Shown here in pieces: positions 26,314-34,002 of a stretch of DNA of 54,742 nucleotides. Origin of the DNA: Algibacter_G agarivorans (GTDB lineage Bacteria; Bacteroidota; Bacteroidia; Flavobacteriales; Flavobacteriaceae). The DNA lies in the NCBI RefSeq assembly GCF_039543245.1, contig NZ_BAABJJ010000007.1, positions 1-54,742 on the forward strand, read 5' to 3'. The position numbers and the translations under genes are program-made. Under the pieces are notes generated by a model. That model worked only from the letters and a program-made list of their open reading frames with translations. It was not told the DNA's origin and did no database searches. Numbering within the stretch: position 1 is the first letter of the stretch; every line of letters begins with the position of its first letter.

Positions 26314-26346
26314 AAGCCTTAAATTATAAGAATAAATACATCTTCA

Positions 26347-28407
26347 TTGAAAAAAACAATTCAAGCCCCAATCGCTAAAAAAATATCAAAAGAATTAAAG
26401 ATTCATGATGATATAAGAATAGATAATTACTATTGGTTAAATGAAAAAGAAAATCCAGAAGTTATTGATTATTTGAATGCTGAAAACGACTATACCAAGC
26501 AAATGATGCAACATACTGACGCATTCCAAAAAGATTTGTTTGAAGAAATGAAAGGGCGGATTAAAGAGGATGATTCTACAGTGCCATACAAGTTAAATGG
26601 TTACTGGTATATTACAAAGTATGAAACTGGAAAAGATTACCCTATTTATATAAGAAAAAAGGAAAGCTTAGATGCCGAAGATGAAATTTTATTTGACTGT
26701 AATGACATGGCAAAAGACCACGCTTATTTTAATTTAGGAGGAATTTCTATAAGTCCAGATAATACGCTAGCAGCGTTTTCAACAGATGTTGTTAGTAGAA
26801 GACAATATACCATTAAGATTAAAAATTTACAAACTGGCGAAATTTATGAAGATGAAATTTTAAACACCACTGGTAGCGCAACTTGGGCAAACGATAATAA
26901 AACCTTGTTTTACTCTATGAAGGACGAGGTTACCTTACGCTCGCATAAAATTTTCAAACATAAATTACATGCCGATTTTAAAAATGATTCTGAAGTTTTC
27001 CATGAAGCAAACGAAACCTTTAACACCTTTGTTTACAAAACAAAATCCAAAAAATATATAGTTATTGGGTCTTCAAGTACTTTATCCTCTGAATATAGAA
27101 TACTAAATGCTGATACACCTGATGGGGAATTCAAAATATTTCAAAAAAGAACAAAAGATTTAGAATATAGCATTGCTCATTACGATGATTCGTTTTATAT
27201 TATTTCCAATGGTGATGGCGCTACTAATTTCAAGTTGCTGAAAACAAATGAGCAAACCACGGAAAAAGAACATTGGCAAGATGTAATGCCTCACAGACGG
27301 GATGTTTTAATTGAAGATATTGAAATTTTTAAAGATTATTTGGTTGTAAACGAAAGAGAAAACGGACTTAATAATTTGAGAATTATCAGTTGGAACGGGG
27401 CAGAAGACTATTGTTTGCCTTTTAATTCTGAAACTTATACGGTTTATATAGGAAATAACCCAGATTTTGATAGTGATGTTTTACGCTACGGATTTAATTC
27501 ATTGACTTCACCTAGTTCAGTAATCGACTATAATTTCAAAACGAAGCAAAACGAGATTAAAAAAGAACAGCAGGTTTTAGGGGGTAAATTCAAAAAAGAA
27601 AACTACGAATCAAAGCGTATATGGGCAACCGCTAGAGATGGTGTAAAAGTGCCCATATCCCTAGTTTATAAAAAAGGAATAAAGCTAGATGGTTCTAATC
27701 CGTTATTACAATATGCTTATGGTTCTTACGGTTCTACAACAGACCCGTCGTTTTCAAGCATTCGCTTAAGTCTGCTGGATAGAGGTTTTATTTACGCTAT
27801 TTCTCATATTAGAGGCGGCGAATATTTAGGAAGAGATTGGTATGAAAATGGAAAACTACTAACTAAGATAAATACGTTTCATGATTTTATTGATTGTTCA
27901 AAACACTTAATCGAGCAGAATTACACATCAAATAAGCATTTGTACGCCTATGGAGGTTCTGCAGGTGGTTTATTAATGGGAACTATTATAAATATGAATC
28001 CAGAGCTATATCATGGGATTTTAGCCGCTGTCCCTTTTGTTGATGTGGTTACAACAATGCTCGATGATACAATTCCGCTAACAACAGGGGAGTATGATGA
28101 ATGGGGAAATCCTAATGATTTAAAGTATTATAATTACATGAAGTCCTATTCACCGTATGATAATGTAAAAGTTCAAGAATACCCTAACATGCTTGTAACT
28201 ACTGGTTTGCATGATTCTCAAGTGCAATATTGGGAACCTGCCAAATGGGTGGCTAAGTTAAGAGATTATAAAAAAGATTCAAATAGATTGTTTTTGCGTA
28301 CCGATATGGATTCGGGGCATGGCGGGGCTTCAGGTCGTTTTGAAAGCTTGAAGGAAGTTGCTCTAGAATATGCCTTTTTGTTAGATTTAGAAGGAATTCA
28401 TGGTTAA
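26347..28407 (+). CDS. Prolyl-oligopeptidase-family serine peptidase, oligopeptidase B-like
   Basis: 686 residues. An N-terminal beta-propeller domain (about 70-400) and a C-terminal alpha/beta hydrolase domain. The catalytic triad is visible: Ser538 in GGSAGG, Asp623 in GLHDSQV and His658 in SGHGG. Length and sequence fit protease II (oligopeptidase B), which cleaves short peptides after basic residues. The start is TTG 26347, since no in-frame ATG precedes the conserved IAKKISKELKIHDD region and a TAnnTTTG box lies just upstream. Cytosolic (no signal peptide). Confidence 0.88.
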   Translation: MKKTIQAPIAKKISKELKIHDDIRIDNYYWLNEKENPEVIDYLNAENDYTKQMMQHTDAFQKDLFEEMKGRIKEDDSTVPYKLNGYWYITKYETGKDYPIYIRKKESLDAEDEILFDCNDMAKDHAYFNLGGISISPDNTLAAFSTDVVSRRQYTIKIKNLQTGEIYEDEILNTTGSATWANDNKTLFYSMKDEVTLRSHKIFKHKLHADFKNDSEVFHEANETFNTFVYKTKSKKYIVIGSSSTLSSEYRILNADTPDGEFKIFQKRTKDLEYSIAHYDDSFYIISNGDGATNFKLLKTNEQTTEKEHWQDVMPHRRDVLIEDIEIFKDYLVVNERENGLNNLRIISWNGAEDYCLPFNSETYTVYIGNNPDFDSDVLRYGFNSLTSPSSVIDYNFKTKQNEIKKEQQVLGGKFKKENYESKRIWATARDGVKVPISLVYKKGIKLDGSNPLLQYAYGSYGSTTDPSFSSIRLSLLDRGFIYAISHIRGGEYLGRDWYENGKLLTKINTFHDFIDCSKHLIEQNYTSNKHLYAYGGSAGGLLMGTIINMNPELYHGILAAVPFVDVVTTMLDDTIPLTTGEYDEWGNPNDLKYYNYMKSYSPYDNVKVQEYPNMLVTTGLHDSQVQYWEPAKWVAKLRDYKKDSNRLFLRTDMDSGHGGASGRFESLKEVALEYAFLLDLEGIHG

Positions 28408-28422
28408 TAAAAAAAAAAGTTT

Positions 28423-28430
28423 TATTTTTG
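28423..28430 (+). promoter_or_regulatory. -7 box for the cysteate-synthase-like gene
   Basis: TATTTTTG, a TAnnTTTG -7 element, between the S9 peptidase stop and the next start 54 bp on. The leader also contains a small hairpin TTATCT-N5-AGATAA (28448-28464). There is no clear -33 element. Confidence 0.4.
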
Positions 28431-28483
28431 TGCCGTTTGAGTCGTGCTTATCTTTTTTAGATAACGATTTTTAAAAAGCATTT

Positions 28484-29524
28484 ATGAAACATAGAAATAA
28501 AGTTTTTGATAATGTATTAGATTTAGTGGGCAATACACCGCTTGTTAGACTTAATAAAATAACTTCCAAATTAAAAGGCAACTTTTATGCTAAGGTAGAA
28601 TCTTTTAACCCAGGACACTCTTCTAAAGACAGAATAGCACTTTATATTATAGAACAAGCCGAAAAGAAAGGTATTCTTACTCCGGGCGACACCATTATAG
28701 AAACAACCTCTGGTAATACAGGGTTTAGTATTGCAATGGTAAGCATTATAAAAGGGTATGATTGTGTTTTAGCAGTAAGTTCTAAGTCTTCTCCAGATAA
28801 GATTGACATGTTGAAAACTATGGGAGCAAAAGTGTATGTATGTCCAGCACATGTTAGTGCAGATGACCCGCGTTCTTATTATGAAGTAGCAAAGCGCTTG
28901 CATAGTGAAATTAAAGGCTCTGTTTATATTAATCAATATTTTAATCAATTAAATATTGATGCACACTATAAATCTACTGGCCCAGAAATATGGGAACAAA
29001 CTGAAGGTAAAGTTACGCATCTTGTTGCTTGTAGCGGAACTGGTGGTACTATTTCCGGTACGGCTAAGTACTTAAAAGAACAAAATCCTGATATTAAAAT
29101 TATTGGTGTTGATGCTTTTGGTTCTGTGATTAAGAAATATCACGAAACTAGAGAGTTTGACGAAAAAGAAATTTACCCATATAGAATAGAAGGTTTAGGT
29201 AAAAATTTAATCCCTACAGCTACTGATTTTGATGTTATAGACGAATTTGTTAAAGTAACTGACGAAGACAGTGCGCATACAGCTAGATTGATTGCTAAAT
29301 CCGAAGGTATGTTTGTAGGATATACATCTGGAGCGGTTACCCAAGCTATTTTACAGCTAGGAGAAGAAGGTAGATTTAAAAAAGATGATTATGTTGTAGT
29401 TATATTCCCTGATCATGGCGCAAGATACATGAGTAAGGTTTATAGTGATAAATGGATGAATGAACAAGGATTCTTCGATAGTAAAAACGAAGCTGCTGCG
29501 CAAAACATTCAGTATATAAAATAG
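28484..29524 (+). CDS. PLP-dependent cysteine-synthase/CBS-family enzyme, probable cysteate synthase
   Basis: 346 residues, PLP fold-type II. The PLP lysine is Lys48 in NPGHSSKDR, and SGNTG (76-80) and CSGTGGT bind the phosphate. Classic cysteine synthase has NPGGSVKDR, so the two substitutions in the substrate loop point to another sulfur nucleophile. The next gene on the same strand (29926) encodes an alpha-oxoamine synthase. In gliding flavobacteria such a pair makes cysteate (from phosphoserine and sulfite) and then condenses it with an acyl thioester to give 3-ketocapnine, the base of sulfonolipids. The family is clear; the cysteate role is inferred from the pair. Confidence 0.8.
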   Translation: MKHRNKVFDNVLDLVGNTPLVRLNKITSKLKGNFYAKVESFNPGHSSKDRIALYIIEQAEKKGILTPGDTIIETTSGNTGFSIAMVSIIKGYDCVLAVSSKSSPDKIDMLKTMGAKVYVCPAHVSADDPRSYYEVAKRLHSEIKGSVYINQYFNQLNIDAHYKSTGPEIWEQTEGKVTHLVACSGTGGTISGTAKYLKEQNPDIKIIGVDAFGSVIKKYHETREFDEKEIYPYRIEGLGKNLIPTATDFDVIDEFVKVTDEDSAHTARLIAKSEGMFVGYTSGAVTQAILQLGEEGRFKKDDYVVVIFPDHGARYMSKVYSDKWMNEQGFFDSKNEAAAQNIQYIK

Positions 29525-29925
29525 TAAAAAAAACTTTAAAAGAAAGAGATGATAGTTTGCTGAAAAAGTAATATATCATCTCTTTTTTGATTTATACCGA
29601 TCAAATTTTAAATGTATATTAATAAATTGAATTATTTTCAGATTAGTTAAGGCGAAAAAATTGAGAATAGCTTAGCTTGTGTTTTTAAACGCATAATAAT
29701 CTAAAAAGAAACGATTTAGATGTGTTATTTTGAAGTTTAATTGGTATTTTAAATAATTGAGCCTTAAAAATTATGCTCAAACCATATAAATATTTAGTTT
29801 TGCATAACTAACTAAGAACTAAAAGCTTCTTTAAATTTAAACATTTAGTTATGTTTACACTCCCTAAAAGCATTTTTCTAGTTATAGTTACGTCTTAATT
29901 TTAATAGCAATAAGATTTATAATAA
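29525..29925. other. Gap between the two sulfonolipid-type genes
   Basis: 401 bp containing a terminator (29543-29588) followed by an AT-rich leader or promoter region with a TAGTTTTG (TAnnTTTG) box at 29795-29802. The two genes are thus probably separate transcripts. No coding sequence seen. Confidence 0.5.
29543..29588 (+). terminator. Intrinsic terminator after the cysteate-synthase-like gene
   Basis: AAAGAGATGATA / TATCATCTCTTT stem with a 20-nt loop and a T-run, 19 bp after the stop codon. Confidence 0.85.
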
Positions 29926-31185
29926 ATGAAAGATTTATTTGAAAAAATTTACAAAGACAAAGGGCCGCTAGGTAAATGGGCGTCTCAGGCTGAAGGGTAT
30001 TTTGTGTTCCCTAAATTAGAAGGTGAAATTTCTAATCGTATGAAGTTTCAAGGGAAAGATGTTATTACTTGGAGCATTAATGATTATTTAGGTTTAGCAA
30101 ATCACCCAGAAGTACGAAAAGTAGATGCGGAAGCGGCGGCACAATATGGTTCTGCTTACCCAATGGGTGCAAGAATGATGTCTGGTCATACCGATTTGCA
30201 TGAAAAACTTCAAAATGAATTGGCTGATTTTGTTAGTAAAGAAGCTGCTTATCTTTTGAATTTCGGTTATCAAGGTATGGTCTCAACTATTGACGCTTTA
30301 GTAGCTAAAGATGATATTATTGTGTATGATGTTGATGCACATGCTTGTATTATTGATGGTGTGCGTTTACACATGGGAAAACGCTTTACCTATAAACATA
30401 ACGATGTAGTTAGTTTAGAGAAAAACTTAGAGCGTGCTACTAAAATGGCAGAACAAACTGGAGGAGGTATTTTAGTGATTTCTGAAGGTGTTTTTGGTAT
30501 GCGTGGTGAGCAAGGGCGTTTAAAAGAAATTGTAGCGCTTAAAAAGAAATTTAATTTCAGATTATTTGTTGATGATGCCCACGGTTTCGGAACATTAGGA
30601 GCAACAGGAGCAGGAGCAGGTGAAGAACAAGGTGTTCAAGATGATATTGATGTGTATTTTGCAACATTTGCTAAGTCTTTAGCAAGTACGGGAGCTTTTA
30701 TAGCAGGCGATCAAGAAATAATTGATTATTTAAAATATAACCTACGTTCTCAAATGTTTGCAAAATCATTGCAAATGCAATTGGTTGTTGGTGCACGCAA
30801 GCGTTTAGATATGCTTAAAACAATGCCAGAACTAAAAAACAAGTTATGGGAAAATGTTAATGCACTACAATCGGGATTAAAAAAGCGTGGTTTTGATATT
30901 GGTACCACTCAAAGCTGTGTAACACCAGTATATTTAAAAGGTAGTATTCCTGAAGCTATGGCGCTAGTTAGAGATTTGCGTGAAAATTACGGAATATTCT
31001 GTTCTATAGTGGTTTACCCGGTAATACCTAAAGGGTTAATTTTGCTTCGTTTAATACCTACAGCTACACATACTTTAGAAGATGTGTCTGAAACATTAGA
31101 TGCTTTTGATGCTATTAGAGAGCGATTAGAAAATGGAACTTATAAACGTCTTTCAGCAGCTGTAATGGCAGCAATGGGAGAGTAA
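29926..31185 (+). CDS. Alpha-oxoamine synthase, probable cysteate acyltransferase of sulfonolipid synthesis
   Basis: 419 residues, PLP fold-type I. Key residues: His138 (DAHACIIDG, stacks on PLP), Asp217 (VDDAHG) and the PLP lysine Lys250 (FATFAKSLASTGAF). The family includes serine palmitoyltransferase, KBL, BioF and the cysteate-fatty acyltransferase shown to be needed for capnine and gliding in Flavobacterium johnsoniae. The last is the best fit because it follows a cysteate-synthase-like gene. Alternative: serine palmitoyltransferase for sphingolipids, or glycine C-acetyltransferase (no threonine dehydrogenase nearby). It ends at a perfect terminator. Confidence 0.82.
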   Translation: MKDLFEKIYKDKGPLGKWASQAEGYFVFPKLEGEISNRMKFQGKDVITWSINDYLGLANHPEVRKVDAEAAAQYGSAYPMGARMMSGHTDLHEKLQNELADFVSKEAAYLLNFGYQGMVSTIDALVAKDDIIVYDVDAHACIIDGVRLHMGKRFTYKHNDVVSLEKNLERATKMAEQTGGGILVISEGVFGMRGEQGRLKEIVALKKKFNFRLFVDDAHGFGTLGATGAGAGEEQGVQDDIDVYFATFAKSLASTGAFIAGDQEIIDYLKYNLRSQMFAKSLQMQLVVGARKRLDMLKTMPELKNKLWENVNALQSGLKKRGFDIGTTQSCVTPVYLKGSIPEAMALVRDLRENYGIFCSIVVYPVIPKGLILLRLIPTATHTLEDVSETLDAFDAIRERLENGTYKRLSAAVMAAMGE

Positions 31186-31203
31186 TAATAAATATGTCAT
31201 ATT

Positions 31204-31239
31204 AAAAAAGTCCGATTCATTAATGAATTGGACTTTTTT
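31204..31239. terminator. Bidirectional terminator
   Basis: AAAAAAGTCC-GATTCAT / ATGAATT-GGACTTTTTT, a nearly perfect palindrome with A and T tails between convergent genes. Confidence 0.93.
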
Positions 31240-31290
31240 GTTTTAAGTATCTATTTTGTAATATATAAAAGATATGTGATCTATAGTCTT

Positions 31291-32412
31291 TTAGTCTATA
31301 TCTTTTTTAAATGTTTTTCGCCGTTTGTATACTTCGGGATCAAAATGCTTCCATATTTGATGAATGGCATAGTTGTCCTCTAATTCTGGCGTTCTAAAAC
31401 AGGTTTCAATGCCTTTTTCTTTAAATGTTTCGTAGTATTCATTGAATATTACGGCATGAACCCCTTTGTTTTGGTAATCTGGATGTATGCCTATTAAATA
31501 AAATATAACATCTTTACTGTTCTTTTTTGCATCCATAATATGTCTGAATCCAAAAGGAAACAATTTGCCTTTAATCTTCTGTAGCGCTTTAGCGAATGCT
31601 GGCATCACGATTGCAAAACCAACCATGTTATCATCTTTATCTACTATGAATTTGATATACTCAGGATTAACGAAACTTATAAATTTCTTTTTAAAATATT
31701 CTTTTTGAATATCGTTAATAGCCACAAAAGAGGATAATGAAGCGTAACTTTCATTAAACAGGTCAAACATTTTATCTGCATAAGGCATAACCTCTTCTGT
31801 TTTGGTAAGCTTTAGTGCTGTTAGCTTGTAGCGTCTTTTAATAAGTTCTTGAGCTTTATAAAAGAATTCCGGTTTCACATTTTTAAAAGGAAACTTACTT
31901 TCAGAATATGATTTTTCAACTTTAAAATTGGCAACTTCATAATGTTTAATGTAGTAGGGATGGTTATACCACGTCACCATAGGAGCAATCGATTCAAACC
32001 CTTCAGTCATAACACCAACTTTATCAAGATTAGAAAATCCAACCGGTCCTTCTGTGTATTCAAGGTTATGTGCTTTCCCGATTTTTTCAACTTCGTTTAA
32101 AAGGGTTTTCGACACTTCTAAATCATCAATAAAATCAAACCACCCAAAACGCATTTTCTTCTGGTTTTGCTCTTTTACTTCCAGCCAGTTTATTATCGCA
32201 GCAATTCGACCAACAATTTTGTTGTTTTTATATGCCAAAAACAATCTCGCTTCGGCGTCATTAAAAACGGGGTTGTCTTTCTTGCTAAAGGTTTTAATTT
32301 CTTGACTAATAATAGGAGGGACCCAATATTTAGAGTCTTTGTAAAGCTCAAAAGGAAACTTTACAAATGCTTTCAGGTCTTTTTTGGAGTGTACTTCTTT
32401 TAGTGTTATCAT
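31291..32412 (-). CDS. Large GNAT-fold protein, possible N-acyltransferase
   Basis: 373 residues. Two GNAT-like halves: residues about 1-190 (ELYKDSKYWVPPII, VGRIAAIIN, EYTEGPVGFSN) and 200-373 (FIVDKDDNMVGFAIVMPAF, LIGIHPDYQNKGVHAVIF as the CoA-binding motif). In databases such proteins often carry uninformative names. The position next to the sulfonolipid pair allows a guess that it N-acylates an amino lipid, but it is convergent, not co-transcribed, so this stays speculative. Confidence 0.75.
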   Translation of the reverse strand: MITLKEVHSKKDLKAFVKFPFELYKDSKYWVPPIISQEIKTFSKKDNPVFNDAEARLFLAYKNNKIVGRIAAIINWLEVKEQNQKKMRFGWFDFIDDLEVSKTLLNEVEKIGKAHNLEYTEGPVGFSNLDKVGVMTEGFESIAPMVTWYNHPYYIKHYEVANFKVEKSYSESKFPFKNVKPEFFYKAQELIKRRYKLTALKLTKTEEVMPYADKMFDLFNESYASLSSFVAINDIQKEYFKKKFISFVNPEYIKFIVDKDDNMVGFAIVMPAFAKALQKIKGKLFPFGFRHIMDAKKNSKDVIFYLIGIHPDYQNKGVHAVIFNEYYETFKEKGIETCFRTPELEDNYAIHQIWKHFDPEVYKRRKTFKKDID

Positions 32413-32436
32413 AGTATAGTTATATATTTTGACGGG

Positions 32437-33468
32437 TTAGTTATCATCAAAATCTATATCGTCTTTTTTTCTTTTCTTAATTGTGTTATCAGAATCTTGG
32501 TCTTTTTTATTCTTCTTACTCTTGTTTTTACCTTTGCGGTTAGATCGTCTTTGTCCCTCAGCTTCAGCAGAAGTACCATTATCTACTTCTTTGTCATTAT
32601 CTTTATGGAAATCTAATCGGTAAGATGCTCCAAAATTCACGCTAAAAACTGATGGGGTGTCTTTGGTATTGAACGTTAATGCTGTGTCTAACTGAAAGTC
32701 TTTCCCCCACAAATAGGCACCACCAAATCTAAAAAGGTTATCGGCATAAAAATCACTTTGAATACCTTGTGTTTCGCCAAATATAACCCATTTCGGGTTG
32801 AAGGAATGCGTTAGGGTCAATATGTATTGAAAATCGGACTGATCAGTTCCAATTCTGTCCTTTATTAAATTCATGACAAATACCCAGCCGCCAGCAAAAT
32901 TATTTTGAGTGGCAATCATGATTTTAGGGCTAAAGCCTTCAATTCCAGGTGCCGTGTATGGATTAGTTTTTGTGTCATAATTAGCCCCTAAATACACTGA
33001 AACAGCAGGGATTAAAGATTTCCATTTAAACTGTCTGTTTGCTTTCCAGCTGTATAGATTTGGTTTGTCTTCTTCAGCATTTTTGTATGGGTCGAAAACC
33101 AAATATTTAGCACCAATTGCAACGAATTTGAAATTGGAGCGTTTTTCTTCTGCTGATAGATTTGAAGTAAATGTTTTGGTGTCATTTTGGTAAGTTCCTT
33201 CAACGTTTATCTCTAGTTCTTCTAGCAATAATCCATAACGAGCAGCAAAATCGATTCCAAATCCAGAAACTTCATTTGCTATAGTAGGCGTTCTTTTTTC
33301 ACTTAGTATATAAGGTCCCACTTCAAATTGTGCCACATTAGTGCCGACAGAAAATGCACTTCTGGAAGTACCTGGCCTGTTAGAATTAATGACATCGGTG
33401 TATTGAGAGTAGACCTGAGTAGATATTAAGCTTAGGAAAAAAAACAGGACGGATTTGTATGGGCTCAT
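32437..33468 (-). CDS. Outer membrane beta-barrel transporter-like protein with a basic C-terminal tail
   Basis: 343 residues from Met 33468; a longer frame upstream gives an odd N-terminus, whereas this start yields a clean signal peptide (SVLFFFLSLISTQVYSQ). The barrel begins VINSNRPGTSRSAFSVG, the pattern of the phenol-degradation MetA-pathway transporter family (PF13557 type), with alternating beta strands throughout. The last ~55 residues are a charged low-complexity tail (RRSNRKGKNKSKKNKKDQD, then DDIDFDDN), unusual for a barrel. No partner genes suggest a substrate. Ends 25 bp before the GNAT gene, same strand. Confidence 0.78.
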   Translation of the reverse strand: MSPYKSVLFFFLSLISTQVYSQYTDVINSNRPGTSRSAFSVGTNVAQFEVGPYILSEKRTPTIANEVSGFGIDFAARYGLLLEELEINVEGTYQNDTKTFTSNLSAEEKRSNFKFVAIGAKYLVFDPYKNAEEDKPNLYSWKANRQFKWKSLIPAVSVYLGANYDTKTNPYTAPGIEGFSPKIMIATQNNFAGGWVFVMNLIKDRIGTDQSDFQYILTLTHSFNPKWVIFGETQGIQSDFYADNLFRFGGAYLWGKDFQLDTALTFNTKDTPSVFSVNFGASYRLDFHKDNDKEVDNGTSAEAEGQRRSNRKGKNKSKKNKKDQDSDNTIKKRKKDDIDFDDN

Positions 33469-33577
33469 AATCAAAGGTTTAATTATATGTGCAATATAGC
33501 TTTTCAAACGCTTTTCAAATATAGATATTTTATGCTTTTTTTATCATTCTTGAGCGTTTTTTAAATAATTAGAATTG

Positions 33578-33585
33578 TATTTTTG
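33578..33585 (+). promoter_or_regulatory. -7 box for the DUF4834 gene
   Basis: TATTTTTG (TAnnTTTG) 17 bp before the chosen ATG 33602, giving a very short leader. It supports starting at 33602 rather than at 33575. Confidence 0.5.
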
Positions 33586-33601
33586 TATTAAAATTATAGT
33601 T

Positions 33602-33886
33602 ATGTTACAATTTGCATCTGCAACTGGCTTTGTTAGAATGATACTTATTATTCTTCTGGTTTATTTTGGAATAAAGATTCTAGCACGTTTATTTGCGCCG
33701 TTTTTAATAAAGTTTGTTGCTAAAAAGGCAGAAAAAAGTTTTGGTGAACAATTTGGTGGATTTCAAGGCGGGCAACAGCAAGAAAAACCTAAGAAAGAAG
33801 GCGAGGTTACCATTGATAAAACACCAAAAACCAAAACCTCAAATAAAGATGTTGGGGATTATGTGGATTACGAAGAAATAGAATAG
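33602..33886 (+). CDS. DUF4834 family membrane protein
   Basis: 94 residues from ATG 33602; the frame is open nine codons further up, but a -7 promoter box overlaps that part. One transmembrane helix (about residues 9-29, GFVRMILIILLVYFGIKILARL), then a hydrophilic Gln/Gly/Lys-rich tail ending in EVTIDKTPKTKTSNKDVGDY, VDYEEIE, the hallmark of DUF4834 in Flavobacteriaceae. Function unknown. It lies just before yfhO on the same strand, a linkage common in this family. Confidence 0.85.
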   Translation: MLQFASATGFVRMILIILLVYFGIKILARLFAPFLIKFVAKKAEKSFGEQFGGFQGGQQQEKPKKEGEVTIDKTPKTKTSNKDVGDYVDYEEIE

Positions 33887-34002
33887 CAGTTTTTATTTCC
33901 ATGACAACGGAAATTCGCCGTTAAGAATTTAATAATTTCGTTATATGCCGTTCTGAAAAATTATAACTATTTTTCCGAAATCATTTTTCTTAAACCCTTT
34001 TC

